Below, piece by piece: positions 8,425 through 18,389 of a DNA stretch of 64,000 bases (position 1 is the first letter of the stretch; each line of letters opens with the position of its first letter). This stretch comes from Mesobacterium_A hydrothermale (GTDB lineage: Bacteria > Pseudomonadota > Alphaproteobacteria > Rhodobacterales > Rhodobacteraceae). Both the position numbers and the translations under genes were made by a program. The notes under the pieces are model-generated. The model ran no database searches. It saw only the letters and a program-made list of their open reading frames with translations, and was not told where the DNA came from. The DNA lies in NCBI RefSeq assembly GCF_035818635.1, contig NZ_JAYLLH010000005.1, forward strand, positions 62,001 through 126,000, in the 5' to 3' direction.

Positions 8425-9177
8425 TCAGTCGATGTCGCGGCCCTGTACGGCAACGCCGTAGAGCGTGGTCAGGATCGACAGGCCCAACACGGTTTGCAGC
8501 CATGACATGATCAGGTTGCCCAGCATCCCGATGGCCGGATGAATCAGGGTCAGCGCACCGACGGCAAGGCCCATCGCCAGCGAAAACAGCAAAAGCAGCA
8601 CCAGCACCCCGATGATCGGCATGGACAGCGGTGCGGTCGCCGCCCACGCTTCGCCCAGCGTCAGGGGTTCGCCAATGGCGGCGGCGGGCAGGATGATCGA
8701 CAGGCGCTGAAACGCCCAGATCAGTGCCAGCATCCCGGTCAGCCCCAACGCGCCGCCAACGACGCCGAACGAGCCAGAGCCGGTTCCGATCACCAGGCCG
8801 ATCACGAAACTGCCGAGGCCGCCGATCACCATTGCGATCAGCACCAGCATCAGCATCCGGCCGAAATAGGCCGCGATCCGGTCGCCGTGGAAATTGGGCA
8901 GAAACGCACCGGGGTATTCCGCCAGCAGGCAATAGCGGTGCCAGGCCACGGCCATCCAGAGGATCGCGAGGATATAGGCGACGAAAAACAGCGACATCAG
9001 CCCGAGGCTTGGCAGCGCCAACCCGTCAGCCGGGAAATCGGATACGGTGACCATGGTGCCGCCGAAGATCGCAATGGCGGCGGCCAGCACCACGATTACC
9101 GGGATGGAAACGCGCAAGACAGTCTTGAGATCCCCGAAGATCATTCGCAAGGCATGCATAAAAATTCGAACGGCCAT
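8425..9177 (-). CDS. Uncharacterised integral membrane protein, six or so helices
   Basis: 250 residues from MAVRIFMHALRMIFGDLKTV. The start was placed at the ATG with AAAGGG upstream; the longer reading adds 20 polar residues. Hydrophobic segments lie near residues 25-45, 58-85, 115-145, 150-175, 185-215 and 220-240, joined by short loops. No catalytic motif is evident. The organisation recalls multi-helix inner-membrane proteins of unknown role in alphaproteobacteria. It is followed at 31 bases by ilvA, perhaps in the same transcript, and is divergent from argG. Confidence 0.7.
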   Translation of the reverse strand: MAVRIFMHALRMIFGDLKTVLRVSIPVIVVLAAAIAIFGGTMVTVSDFPADGLALPSLGLMSLFFVAYILAILWMAVAWHRYCLLAEYPGAFLPNFHGDRIAAYFGRMLMLVLIAMVIGGLGSFVIGLVIGTGSGSFGVVGGALGLTGMLALIWAFQRLSIILPAAAIGEPLTLGEAWAATAPLSMPIIGVLVLLLLFSLAMGLAVGALTLIHPAIGMLGNLIMSWLQTVLGLSILTTLYGVAVQGRDID

Positions 9178-9314
9178 CGACACCCTTTCCGTGCTCGTTT
9201 TACGTGAATCGTTAGGGACGGGGGCCGGGGCTGTCAATCGCAGCGGGCTTGCCTTGCCCCGGACCGCAAAAGCCTATATCCCGCCTGCCAGATTTGACCA
9301 AGGAAACACTGCCC

Positions 9315-10541
<1,227 letters not shown>

Positions 10542-10567
10542 GCGGTTCGGCACAACGCAAGATCATG

Positions 10568-10593
10568 CGCCCCGGGGGATCCCGGGGCGTTTT
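10568..10593 (+). terminator. Rho-independent terminator of argG
   Basis: A perfect 9-bp stem, CGCCCCGGG with CCCGGGGCG, a GGAT loop and a TTTT run follow the argG stop by 26 bases. Confidence 0.9.
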
Positions 10594-10597
10594 CGTT

Positions 10598-11647
10598 TCA
10601 GCCTTTTTGCCCCGGAAAATACCGCGCCATCACCGGGGCCAGTGAAATCACCAGGATCAGCCGCAGCAAATGGTGGCTGACGACAAAGGCCAGATCGGCA
10701 CCGGTGATGATCGCGATCACCACCATTTCACCCTGGCCGCCCGGCAGGAAGGACAGGAAGGTGTCGATGGGCGGGGCCAGGTGCAGAAGGCTGATCGCTT
10801 CGATAAAGACCACGCTGATCAGCGCCAGAACGGTGGAATAGGCGGCACCGGCCGTCACGAAATGGCGCAGTTCGCGCCCGGTGATGCCGACGTATTTCAC
10901 GCCGACGCTGATGCCGATGAAGAACTGTGCCGCCCAGATGATTTCCGCCGGCGGACGGTGGGTGATCACGCCCGACAGCGACAGCGCCGCGGTCAGGATC
11001 ATCGGGCCAAGGATCGACGCGCCGAACAGCTTGATCCGTTCCGCCACTTTCCAGCCGATCAGCCCGGCGGCGATCATGATGCCGATTTCCACCGGGTCGA
11101 TCTGGCTGGCGCGCTGGCCGGGTGGGGCCGACAGATCGGCGTTCCACAGCCATTGCATGAGCAGGGGGGCGATGGTCACGATCACCAGAACGCGGGTGGC
11201 ATGGATCAGCGACAGCGCGCGCGGATCGCCGCCGGCCTCTTCGCCGAAGATCAGCATGTCTTGCAGCCCGCCGGGCATCGACCCGTAATACGCGGTGGGG
11301 TGGTTCATGCCGAAGGCATAGCGGAACAGCGGATAGCCGCAGGCCGCGATCACAAGGATGAAGACCGGGACGAAGGCCAGCGTCGTGGCATAGGACGGCA
11401 TCTGCGCCACTACCTGCGGGGAAACGGAACTGCCCACGGCGACACCAAGAAAGGTCCGCATGAAGATGCCGAGGGTGCCCATGCCTTTCATTTTCACGCC
11501 CGCCAGCGCCGCGGCGAGGCAGGCCAGCATCGGCCCCAGAAGCAAGGGCAGGGGCAGGCCGGCATAGACAAAGACTGCAGCGCCCACGGCCGCGACGGCC
11601 AAGGCGATGATCCTACCCAAGGGGCAGTTCCTCGAGCAGGACGGCAT
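10598..11647 (-). CDS. AbrB-type membrane permease
   Basis: 349 residues, almost entirely hydrophobic with about ten transmembrane segments in two similar halves. GSMPGGLQDMLIFGEEAGGD and, near the end, FLPGGQGEMVVIAIITGADLAFV are the duplicated glycine-rich motifs of the AbrB (DUF) permease family. It is the last gene of the carboxylate cluster. With this ATG it overlaps the DUF4387 gene by 35 bases; a TTG at L10 (CCC-TTG-GGT-AGG) would shrink the overlap to about 8 bases and may be the true start. A transport role, possibly exporting an intermediate, is inferred. Confidence 0.8.
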   Translation of the reverse strand: MPSCSRNCPLGRIIALAVAAVGAAVFVYAGLPLPLLLGPMLACLAAALAGVKMKGMGTLGIFMRTFLGVAVGSSVSPQVVAQMPSYATTLAFVPVFILVIAACGYPLFRYAFGMNHPTAYYGSMPGGLQDMLIFGEEAGGDPRALSLIHATRVLVIVTIAPLLMQWLWNADLSAPPGQRASQIDPVEIGIMIAAGLIGWKVAERIKLFGASILGPMILTAALSLSGVITHRPPAEIIWAAQFFIGISVGVKYVGITGRELRHFVTAGAAYSTVLALISVVFIEAISLLHLAPPIDTFLSFLPGGQGEMVVIAIITGADLAFVVSHHLLRLILVISLAPVMARYFPGQKG

Positions 11648-11915
11648 ATTGCGCGCCGTGCTGGTCCCGGTCGCGGGGCGAGGCCTGCGGCACGGGGCGG
11701 GGGAAGGAAAACTTGATCACCGAAAGCTCGGCAATGTCGAAGCGTTTCAGGCTGTCCAGCGGCACCTTGTAAAGGTCGGCCACCCGGTCCGACGTGATCG
11801 CCTGCCGGACCTCGGCAAAGCGGTCTGCATCGCCGCAGAAGATATCAACCGTCACCCAGAACGGCCCGGCGTTCTTGGACCGCACCTTGACCACCTTTTC
11901 GCCCAGCGTCGTCAT
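11613..11915 (-). CDS. DUF4387-family protein
   Basis: 100 residues, soluble, with motif KVRSKNAGPFWVTVDIFCGD near the N terminus and IKFSFPRPVPQASPRDRD near the C terminus, both of which I associate with the DUF4387 family. In many genomes this domain is encoded next to, or fused with, AtuA-family proteins. Here it overlaps the AtuA-family gene by ATGA, so the two are likely made as subunits of one complex. The biochemical activity is not established. Confidence 0.75.
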   Translation of the reverse strand: MTTLGEKVVKVRSKNAGPFWVTVDIFCGDADRFAEVRQAITSDRVADLYKVPLDSLKRFDIAELSVIKFSFPRPVPQASPRDRDQHGAQYAVLLEELPLG

Positions 11916-13261
11916 ATCCGGTCCACCTGTATGCGGAAGGCGTCCATCGGGTCGGACAGGGTCAGGACGTGGTTCATGGCAAATTCATACAGCGCGCCGC
12001 GTTCGGAATGGACCGGCGAGTAGGGAAAGGCGAAGGTCGGCAGTTCCTCGTCCTCGGTCAGCGGGTAGTGCAGCAGGAACGGGTTGATCAGCTTGCCGAT
12101 CTCGGTCGCCTGATCCTGCGTGTCGGCGGTGACGATGACCAGCACGCCGACCTCGACCGGGGCGCCGGTCTGTGCCTCCAGCGTGCCAAGCGTGGCGTTC
12201 ACGCCGATCAGCCGGATATCGAGGACATAGCCGTCGTTCAGGCCCATCCGGCGCGCGATTTCGCGGCGCAGGAAGGTGTTCAGCTTGTCCGCCCAGAGGG
12301 CCGCGTTTTCGACGTAGCGGCGGTTGCGCAGGATGGCCAGCAAAGTGGTCTGGTAGCCGGCCACGCGCGCCGCCTCCAGCTTGACCCGGTAGTCCGGGGC
12401 CACGACCCAGTTCGCGCCCTCGACCCGGACCGCGCCATCGCCCGCCGGGTGATACCGCGCGGCGGTCACGTCGAGATGCCCGCCGGGTTCATAAAGGATG
12501 AACGGGTCAGAATTTTCGTAAAGCATATGCGCCGACACCGAATGCGCGGTGCAGACAGCGCCTGTCGCCAGCGGCTTCACGGCAAAGCCGGTGGCATCGA
12601 AATCGGCCAGGATCACGCCGCTGGTGGGGTTCGTCGAACACAGGGCGCCGCATTCGCCGACCTTGGCCCCGTGCCATGCCGCGCCCGGATGATCGCCGTT
12701 CTGCAATGGCAGGGCAGCGATGATCGCGGTATCCGTGGTGCGCCCGGCCAGAACGATATCGGCCCCGGTGGCCAGCGCCGCCTGGATCTGTTCGGCCCCG
12801 GCCAGCGCCACGATATGGGTCATGCCGCGGATCGCGTCGGCATCCAGATCGGGGGCGGGGTCCAGCGGCGTGACCTTGCCGGCCTCGAACGCCTGCGCAA
12901 TGGTTTCGGGGCTTTGTTCGGAATAGAGCCGCGCAATGGTCAGCGACTGGCCCAGGTCCTGCGCCAGTTCGCAGGTGATCTGGTACATCCAGTCGACATT
13001 GGCATCGGTGCCCGCGGTGCCGGATGTGCCGATCACCAGCGGTACACCGGCCTTGGCCCGTGCCTGCATCAGCACGCGCCATTCCGCCTTGGTCGCGGCG
13101 CGGGAATATTTCGACGTGGCCGACCCCAGAGAGGCCGGCCCGCTGTCGGTTGAACCGCCGTCGATGGCGATCAGGTCAGGCTGCATCCCGACCCCACGCC
13201 AGAGCGCGTCCTCGTCAAAGCCAAGGCCAAGCACGCCGGAGGGGATCAGGATACGTGTCAT
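11912..13261 (-). CDS. AtuA-family (DUF1446) protein
   Basis: 449 residues with no transmembrane segments. The start MTRILIPSGVLGLGF and glycine-rich motifs IDGGSTDSGP, IGTSGTAGTDANVDW and YEPGGHLDVTAARY match the acyclic terpene utilisation AtuA family. AtuA is named from terpene degradation clusters, but its reaction is not firmly known and homologues appear widely with transporters, so a terpene role here is not implied. It shares one base with the tctA stop and four with the DUF4387 start; the DUF4387 protein is its probable partner. Confidence 0.8.
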   Translation of the reverse strand: MTRILIPSGVLGLGFDEDALWRGVGMQPDLIAIDGGSTDSGPASLGSATSKYSRAATKAEWRVLMQARAKAGVPLVIGTSGTAGTDANVDWMYQITCELAQDLGQSLTIARLYSEQSPETIAQAFEAGKVTPLDPAPDLDADAIRGMTHIVALAGAEQIQAALATGADIVLAGRTTDTAIIAALPLQNGDHPGAAWHGAKVGECGALCSTNPTSGVILADFDATGFAVKPLATGAVCTAHSVSAHMLYENSDPFILYEPGGHLDVTAARYHPAGDGAVRVEGANWVVAPDYRVKLEAARVAGYQTTLLAILRNRRYVENAALWADKLNTFLRREIARRMGLNDGYVLDIRLIGVNATLGTLEAQTGAPVEVGVLVIVTADTQDQATEIGKLINPFLLHYPLTEDEELPTFAFPYSPVHSERGALYEFAMNHVLTLSDPMDAFRIQVDRI

Positions 13262-14766
13262 CAGTCAGAAATCGCCTGAGGTTTGCGCAGCACCTTGCGC
13301 ATGAACAGCGGGGCGACGAAGCCCAGCACCGCGAAGGCCCACAGGCCGATGGAAATGGCAGAGCTGAACAGATAGGTCCAGTCCCCGTCCGACAGCACCA
13401 TGGCGCGGCGCAGCGCGTCTTCCATGTTGTTGCCCAGAAGGATGCCAAGGATGATCGGCACGGTCGGGATATCCATCTTGCGGAACAGCCAGCCGATGAT
13501 GCCGAAAACGATCATCAGCAGCAGGTCGAAATAGCTGCCCGACAGCGAATAGATGCCCACGAAGGAAATCATCATCACCCCCGGCAGCAGCACCCAGGGC
13601 GGCACCGACAGGATCTTGACGAAGATTTTCACCAGCGGCACGTTCATCGCCAGCAACACGAAGTTGGCGATCAGAAGCGAGGCGATGAGGCCCCAGACGA
13701 CTTCTGGCCGGTCGGTGAACAGCGTCGGCCCCGGCGTGATGTTCAGGGTCATCAGCAGCGCCAGCAGAACGGCGGTGGTGCCCGAGCCGGGCACGCCCAA
13801 CGTCAGCATCGGCACCAGCGCGCCCCCGGCGGCGGCGTTGTTGCCCGCCTCGGGCGCCATGACGCCCTTGGGTGCCCCCTTACCGAACCCGGAATTTTCG
13901 CCCTGCACGCCCTTTTCGCTCATGTACGCCAGGAAAGACCCAAGCGATGCCCCGGCACCCGGAAGGATCCCGGCGATGAACCCGATGACCGAGGATCGCA
14001 ACATCGTCCAGATTCCGCCGACAAGTTCCTTTACCGGCACGGTCACCTTGTCCAGCTTGATGCCGATCGACGACCCTTTGCCGTGGCTTTCGATGAACAC
14101 GAAGACCTCGGACACGGCGAACAGGCCGACGATGGCCACAAGGAAATCTATCCCGTCCATCAGGTGCATGTTTCCGCCGGTGAAACGCGGCATGCCGGTC
14201 TGGTTGTCCAGTCCGATCATCGCGATGCCCAGCCCGATACAGGACGCCAGCGCTGCCTTGGCCTGGTTGTTCGATGCGATCCCGCCCAGCGTGGAGAACG
14301 CCAGAAGGTACAGCGCGAAATATTCTGCCGGGCCGAATTTATAGGCGATGCGCGACAGGGCCGGGGCCAGGATCATCAGGCCGATGGTGGCAAAGAGCGC
14401 ACCGAAAAAAGAGGCAAAGCCCGACAGGACCAGCGCGTCGCCGGCCCGGCCGGCCTTGGCCATGGGATAGCCGTCGAGCGTGGTCATCAGTGCCGGTTCG
14501 TCGCCGGGGATGTTCAACAGGATCGAACTGATCCGGCCGCCGTACATCGCGCCGTAGTAGACCGAGGTCATCAGCACCAGCGCCGAGGTCGCATCAAGGC
14601 CCAGCGAGAAGGCCAGCGGGATCAGGATGGCGACGCCGTTCGACGGGCCAAGCCCGGGCAGCGCGCCGATGATGGTGCCCAGGAAACAGCCGATCACGGC
14701 CAGCATCAGGGTGAAGGGCGACAGGGCAACGCCAAAGCCCATCGCTAGGTTGGACAGGATTTCCAT
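13261..14766 (-). CDS. tctA: Tripartite tricarboxylate transporter, large membrane subunit TctA
   Basis: 501 residues beginning MEILSNLAMGFGVALSP with roughly twelve hydrophobic segments. The conserved motif GALPGLGPSNGVAILIPLAF near residue 35 and the later GILPGAGASLGSFLAYMSEK are the paired glycine-rich signatures of TctA. It forms the translocation channel with TctB and takes solute from periplasmic TctC. The start is four bases after the tctB stop, supporting co-translation. Confidence 0.93.
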   Translation of the reverse strand: MEILSNLAMGFGVALSPFTLMLAVIGCFLGTIIGALPGLGPSNGVAILIPLAFSLGLDATSALVLMTSVYYGAMYGGRISSILLNIPGDEPALMTTLDGYPMAKAGRAGDALVLSGFASFFGALFATIGLMILAPALSRIAYKFGPAEYFALYLLAFSTLGGIASNNQAKAALASCIGLGIAMIGLDNQTGMPRFTGGNMHLMDGIDFLVAIVGLFAVSEVFVFIESHGKGSSIGIKLDKVTVPVKELVGGIWTMLRSSVIGFIAGILPGAGASLGSFLAYMSEKGVQGENSGFGKGAPKGVMAPEAGNNAAAGGALVPMLTLGVPGSGTTAVLLALLMTLNITPGPTLFTDRPEVVWGLIASLLIANFVLLAMNVPLVKIFVKILSVPPWVLLPGVMMISFVGIYSLSGSYFDLLLMIVFGIIGWLFRKMDIPTVPIILGILLGNNMEDALRRAMVLSDGDWTYLFSSAISIGLWAFAVLGFVAPLFMRKVLRKPQAISD

Positions 14767-14770
14767 GAAC

Positions 14771-15214
14771 TTACCCCAGCCAGGTCTTGGGCACGGGCTG
14801 TAGACCCAGGCCAAGAATATACTTGAAGATGATGAACAGTCCGATCGACAATGCCAGACCGGTCAGCGCGGCGGGCAGGGCACGCGGCGAGATCTGAAAG
14901 CTGAGGATCCCGGCACAGACTGCCGTCGGGATCAGGAACCCAAGGGGTTTAAGCGCATAGGCATATGCCACCATCGTGATCGCGGCGATGGCAATGGCCA
15001 CGAGCGTTTTCAGATCGGGCCAGTCGGGCTGTTCGTCGGGCCGAAGGATCATGACCAACCCACACAGGATCGCCACACCACCAAGGATCACCGGAAAGGT
15101 CTTGGACCCCACCGGATCGGACAGAAAGCTGGTCTGGATCTGGAAGGCGCCCGCGATATACGCGAGCGCCCCAAGGATCACGACCACTCCGAAGATGCGG
15201 TCGGTCGTCATCAT
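14771..15214 (-). CDS. tctB: Tripartite tricarboxylate transporter, small membrane subunit TctB
   Basis: 147 residues beginning MMTTDRIFGVVVI, with four hydrophobic segments and the typical ALKPLGFLIPTAV motif. Two adjacent ATGs (15214 and 15211) are possible; the first overlaps the tctC stop as ATGA and the second as TGATG, so both mean coupling to tctC. The subunit is poorly conserved by nature; size, topology and placement between tctC and tctA support the call. Confidence 0.88.
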   Translation of the reverse strand: MMTTDRIFGVVVILGALAYIAGAFQIQTSFLSDPVGSKTFPVILGGVAILCGLVMILRPDEQPDWPDLKTLVAIAIAAITMVAYAYALKPLGFLIPTAVCAGILSFQISPRALPAALTGLALSIGLFIIFKYILGLGLQPVPKTWLG

Positions 15215-16173
15215 TGGATTACGCCGATGTCCTTTGACATCTCGCGGATGTCGGCCACCAGACCGTCGACGTAGCCCTGGAAGTTGCTGCCGACCATGGT
15301 GAAGGGTGCCAGACCGTTGGCGGCCATGGTGTCTTTCCATTCCTGGCTGTCGGCGACGGCTTGCAGCTTGTCGGCCCAGGCCTGGAACTGTTCGTCCGAA
15401 ATGCCGCGCGGAACGTACAGACCGCGCCAGTTGCCGGCGACCACGTCATAGCCCTGTTCGCGGGCGGTCGGGATGTCCTCGAAGCCCGGCACACGCTCTT
15501 CAGTCAGGATCGCCAGCGCACGCACTTCGCCCGACTGCAGGAAACCGACGATTTCCGAAATGTCGCCGGTCATCGCCTGGGTAAAGCCACCGATGGTCTG
15601 GGTGATGGCGTCGGCACCACCGTCGACACCGATGTATTTCACTTTGGTGATGTCTTGCAAACCGGCCTTTTTCAGGATCATCAGCGGCTTGAGGTGGTCA
15701 AAGCCACCCACGGCAGAGCCACCGGCAAAGGCGACGGAACCCGGATTGGCCACGGCCGCATCCACCAGATCCTTCAGCGACTTGTAGGGGCTGTCCGCGG
15801 CCACGACGATCACACCGGGGTCAATCCCGATGGCACCGACGAACCGCACCTGGTCGGCGGTTGCGCCGCCAAAGGCGTTCTGTGCCAGACGGGTGGTGGT
15901 GGCCGAGGACGCCGCCACGATCAGATCGGGGTCGTCATTGCGTTCGTTCACCACATGGGCAAAGGCCAGACCGCCGCCGCCGCCGGCCATGTTGGTCACC
16001 TGCACCGGCGCGTCGACCTGACCGATGTCATAGAGGATCTTGCCGACCTGACGGCAGGTGAAATCCCAGCCGCCGCCGGCGTTGGCGGGGGCGATGCATT
16101 CGGTGGCCATGGAAGCCGTACCGGCAATGGCAAAGGCGACGCTGGCGGCCAGCGTCTTCAACGTGATTTTCAT
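15211..16173 (-). CDS. tctC: Tripartite tricarboxylate transporter, periplasmic binding protein TctC/Bug family
   Basis: 320 residues from MKITLKTLAASVAFAIAG. A signal peptide ends near ASMA, followed by CIAPANAGGGWDFTCR, the conserved ligand-binding loop of Bug proteins. NMAGGGGGLAFAHV and a GGSAVGG motif follow. GGGAGGA-like pairing (GGGAGGAAAAAT before ATG) gives a strong ribosome site. It would bind a carboxylate in the periplasm and deliver it to TctAB. First of the transporter genes and preceded at 30 bases by a perfect 16-bp palindrome. Confidence 0.93.
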   Translation of the reverse strand: MKITLKTLAASVAFAIAGTASMATECIAPANAGGGWDFTCRQVGKILYDIGQVDAPVQVTNMAGGGGGLAFAHVVNERNDDPDLIVAASSATTTRLAQNAFGGATADQVRFVGAIGIDPGVIVVAADSPYKSLKDLVDAAVANPGSVAFAGGSAVGGFDHLKPLMILKKAGLQDITKVKYIGVDGGADAITQTIGGFTQAMTGDISEIVGFLQSGEVRALAILTEERVPGFEDIPTAREQGYDVVAGNWRGLYVPRGISDEQFQAWADKLQAVADSQEWKDTMAANGLAPFTMVGSNFQGYVDGLVADIREMSKDIGVIQ

Positions 16174-16203
16174 ATTTTTCCTCCCTTGGGGCATTTGCTT
16201 TCT

Positions 16204-16219
16204 GCCTGGTATACCAGGC
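16204..16219. promoter_or_regulatory. Perfect 16-bp palindrome, GntR/FadR-type operator candidate
   Basis: GCCTGGTATACCAGGC is a perfect palindrome whose core TGGTATACCA resembles the T-G-G/T-N-A-C-C-A half-site pattern bound by FadR-subfamily GntR regulators. It lies 30 bases before the tctC start in the 116-base gap after the lyase gene. I see no second copy in the 18239-18389 divergent region, so it may control an internal promoter for tctC onward. No GntR gene is in the window. Confidence 0.6.
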
Positions 16220-16289
16220 GCCCGGGACCACCTAATCGCAGAATCCGGGCCTATGCAACGCTTTCGTGAACGCCACCATCAGGCGGCGC

Positions 16290-17054
16290 TCAGCCGCCGG
16301 TGTAGGTCCAGCGATAGGCCGGCGGGGTCGGTCCCTTGTTGCGCCCGCCCTGTTCGGTCTGTTCCCAGGCATGGGCCAGGATGCCGACGGAACGCGACAG
16401 ACAGAACAGCCCGCGCGCCAGCGGTGCGGCAAAGCCGAGTTCGGCATAGATCACTGCCGTGGCACCGTCGATGTTCATCGGAACGGGCTTGCCGCGCGCC
16501 GTGGCCAGGTGGCGTTCGACGGCCTCGCCAATTTCGGCGAAGCGGCCGTCGCAGGCCCCTGCCGCGGCGGCGTCGCGCACCAGTGCCATCAGGCGCGGGG
16601 CACGGGGGTCGGTGGGTTTGTGAAAGCGGTGGCCAAAGCCGGGCAGGTACTTGCCGCGTTCGTCCTGCCAGCGGCTGATCTCGGCGGCCACGTCGCCACT
16701 GGCGTCGATCCGCTGGTAAAGTTCCACCGCCTGTTCGCCCGCCCCGCCATGCACGTCGTCCAGAAGGTTCACGGCCGAGGCCATCGCCTGGTTCAGAGAG
16801 GCGCCACAGGTCACCGCCATGCGCGCGGTTGCGATCGACGGGGCCTGCGGGCCGTGATCGACGGCAGAGACCAGCGCCGCCTCGAGCAGCCTGGCCTGCG
16901 GCTCGGTCGGCAGGGTGCCGCGCAGCATCAACCAGATCATGGCTGGAAAGCTGATGTTGCCGATCAGGTCCTGAATCGGATGGCCGCGCAATGCGATCCG
17001 GCCCGGTTCCATGTCGATGATCGCGGTCGACCACCAGTCAGACACGTCGCTCAT
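16290..17054 (-). CDS. Citryl-CoA lyase-like protein (short citrate synthase fold)
   Basis: 254 residues, shorter than citrate synthase (about 430) and in line with citryl-CoA lyase-type members. Catalytic-type histidines are visible in SAVDHGPQAPS near residue 66 and in PGFGHRFHK near residue 141, with a late conserved RSVGILAHAWEQ helix. It would cleave, or form, a C-C bond between acetyl-CoA and a 2-oxo acid using a CoA thioester substrate. The gene overlaps the class III CoA-transferase by ATGA, so the transferase probably makes its substrate. Confidence 0.82.
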   Translation of the reverse strand: MSDVSDWWSTAIIDMEPGRIALRGHPIQDLIGNISFPAMIWLMLRGTLPTEPQARLLEAALVSAVDHGPQAPSIATARMAVTCGASLNQAMASAVNLLDDVHGGAGEQAVELYQRIDASGDVAAEISRWQDERGKYLPGFGHRFHKPTDPRAPRLMALVRDAAAAGACDGRFAEIGEAVERHLATARGKPVPMNIDGATAVIYAELGFAAPLARGLFCLSRSVGILAHAWEQTEQGGRNKGPTPPAYRWTYTGG

Positions 17055-18238
17055 ATCGCGCGCTCCTTGCGAAGGGTTTCAACTTCGTCCTCGGTCAGGC
17101 CAAGGTCCCGCAGCACATCGTCCGTGTCGGCCCCCAGCGCGGGTGGGGCGCTGTCGACGGTCAGCGGTGCACCGTCGAACTGCATCCCGGTGCGCACGGC
17201 GCGCACCTGTCGGCCATCGGGCAGGGTATAGTCGCCGATCTGGTCACGCTGGACGTATTGCGGATGGGTCAGTGCGCCTTCCATGCTGTTGATCCCGCCC
17301 GCCGGGATGCCAAGACCGTTCAGCGCCTGTTCCCAATGGGCGACTGACTGGGCGGTCAACTTGTCCTCGATCAGCGTGTTCAGCGCATCGCGGTTCTGTC
17401 GCCGGTCGAAACGGGTGACAAAGCGCGGATCGGTGATCAGCTCTGACAAGCCAAGGTGGGTCGCCAGCGCTTCCCACTGTTCCTGCTTGTTGGCGGCGAT
17501 GTTCAACCAACCATCGGCACAGCGATAGGCGGCCGAGGGCGACGAGGTCAGGTTCTGGTTGCCTGCGGGCACCGGGGCGACGCCGCCGATCAGCAGGTTG
17601 GACACCGCCCAGCCCATCGTGGCGATCAGGCTGTCCAGCATCGACACGTCAATGAACGCGCCGCGTTCCGGTGCGTTCAACGCCGCCGAGATCGCCATCG
17701 CGGCGGTCAGCCCGCCCACCGTGTCGGCAATCGGCCAGCCAGCGCGCATCGGGTTGCAGGACTTGTCACCGGTGATCGCCATCGCGCCCGACAGGCCCTG
17801 CACGATCTGGTCATAGGCCGGGCGGTCCTTGAGCGGGCCGTTCTGGCCGAACCCGCTGATCGCGCAATAGATCAGGCGGGGGTTCACGCCCTTGAGCACC
17901 TCATAGGACAGGCCCAGACGGTCCATCACCCCGGGGCGGAAGTTTTCGACCAGCACGTCGGAGGTTTCGACCAGCCGTTTCAGGATGTCCCGGCCCGTGG
18001 CAGATTTCAGGTTCAGCGTGACCGATTTCTTGCCCGGGTTCGGGGCGAGGAACGAGATCCCCATGCCCTGCGCCGACAGGTCTTCGTCCATCCCCAGTTG
18101 GCGGGCGAGGTCGCCTGATCCCGGCACCTCGATCTTGATGACCTCGGCCCCGAGGTGGGCCAGTTGATGGGTGCAGAACGGCCCGGCCAGCACGTTGGTC
18201 AGATCAAGAATGCGGATGTCGCGCAACGGTCCGGTCAT
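17051..18238 (-). CDS. CaiB/BaiF (class III) CoA-transferase
   Basis: 395 residues. The N terminus RILDLTNVLAGPFCTHQLAHLGAEVIKIE and the later NPGKKSVTLNLKS and LVENFRPGVMDRLGLSY are standard family motifs; the catalytic Asp is probably in the segment RPAYDQIVQGLSG. Such enzymes move CoA from one acid to another. As first gene of the minus-strand cluster, it likely activates the acid imported by TctABC for cleavage by the lyase. Donor and acceptor are not readable from sequence. Confidence 0.9.
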   Translation of the reverse strand: MTGPLRDIRILDLTNVLAGPFCTHQLAHLGAEVIKIEVPGSGDLARQLGMDEDLSAQGMGISFLAPNPGKKSVTLNLKSATGRDILKRLVETSDVLVENFRPGVMDRLGLSYEVLKGVNPRLIYCAISGFGQNGPLKDRPAYDQIVQGLSGAMAITGDKSCNPMRAGWPIADTVGGLTAAMAISAALNAPERGAFIDVSMLDSLIATMGWAVSNLLIGGVAPVPAGNQNLTSSPSAAYRCADGWLNIAANKQEQWEALATHLGLSELITDPRFVTRFDRRQNRDALNTLIEDKLTAQSVAHWEQALNGLGIPAGGINSMEGALTHPQYVQRDQIGDYTLPDGRQVRAVRTGMQFDGAPLTVDSAPPALGADTDDVLRDLGLTEDEVETLRKERAI

Positions 18239-18389
18239 GGTTCCCCCCGATTGTTTGGCACAGATGACGGGCTGGACCCGGGCAGGTCAAGGCGCAATCC
18301 CATCAGCGTTGCTGAACGGTAGAGACACAAAATGCGGATTGATTAATATGTTGATTATGTCAATTTCCACGCGCGAACAGGAGAGAGCC
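18239..18389. promoter_or_regulatory. Divergent promoter region of the carboxylate cluster and MFS gene
   Basis: 151 bases between divergent starts. An AT-rich patch at 18336-18370 contains a direct repeat TTGATTA (18339-18345 and 18351-18357, 12 bases apart), which stands out against GC-rich surroundings. Read on the minus strand, TTGACA is present as a possible -35. AGGAGAG precedes the MFS start. Promoter positions are inference. Confidence 0.45.

Noticed and set aside
18339..18363. TTGATTATGTCAA as an FNR box
   Set aside because: It is 13 bases long with a mismatched half-site; the FNR consensus is a 14-base symmetric site with four spacer bases.
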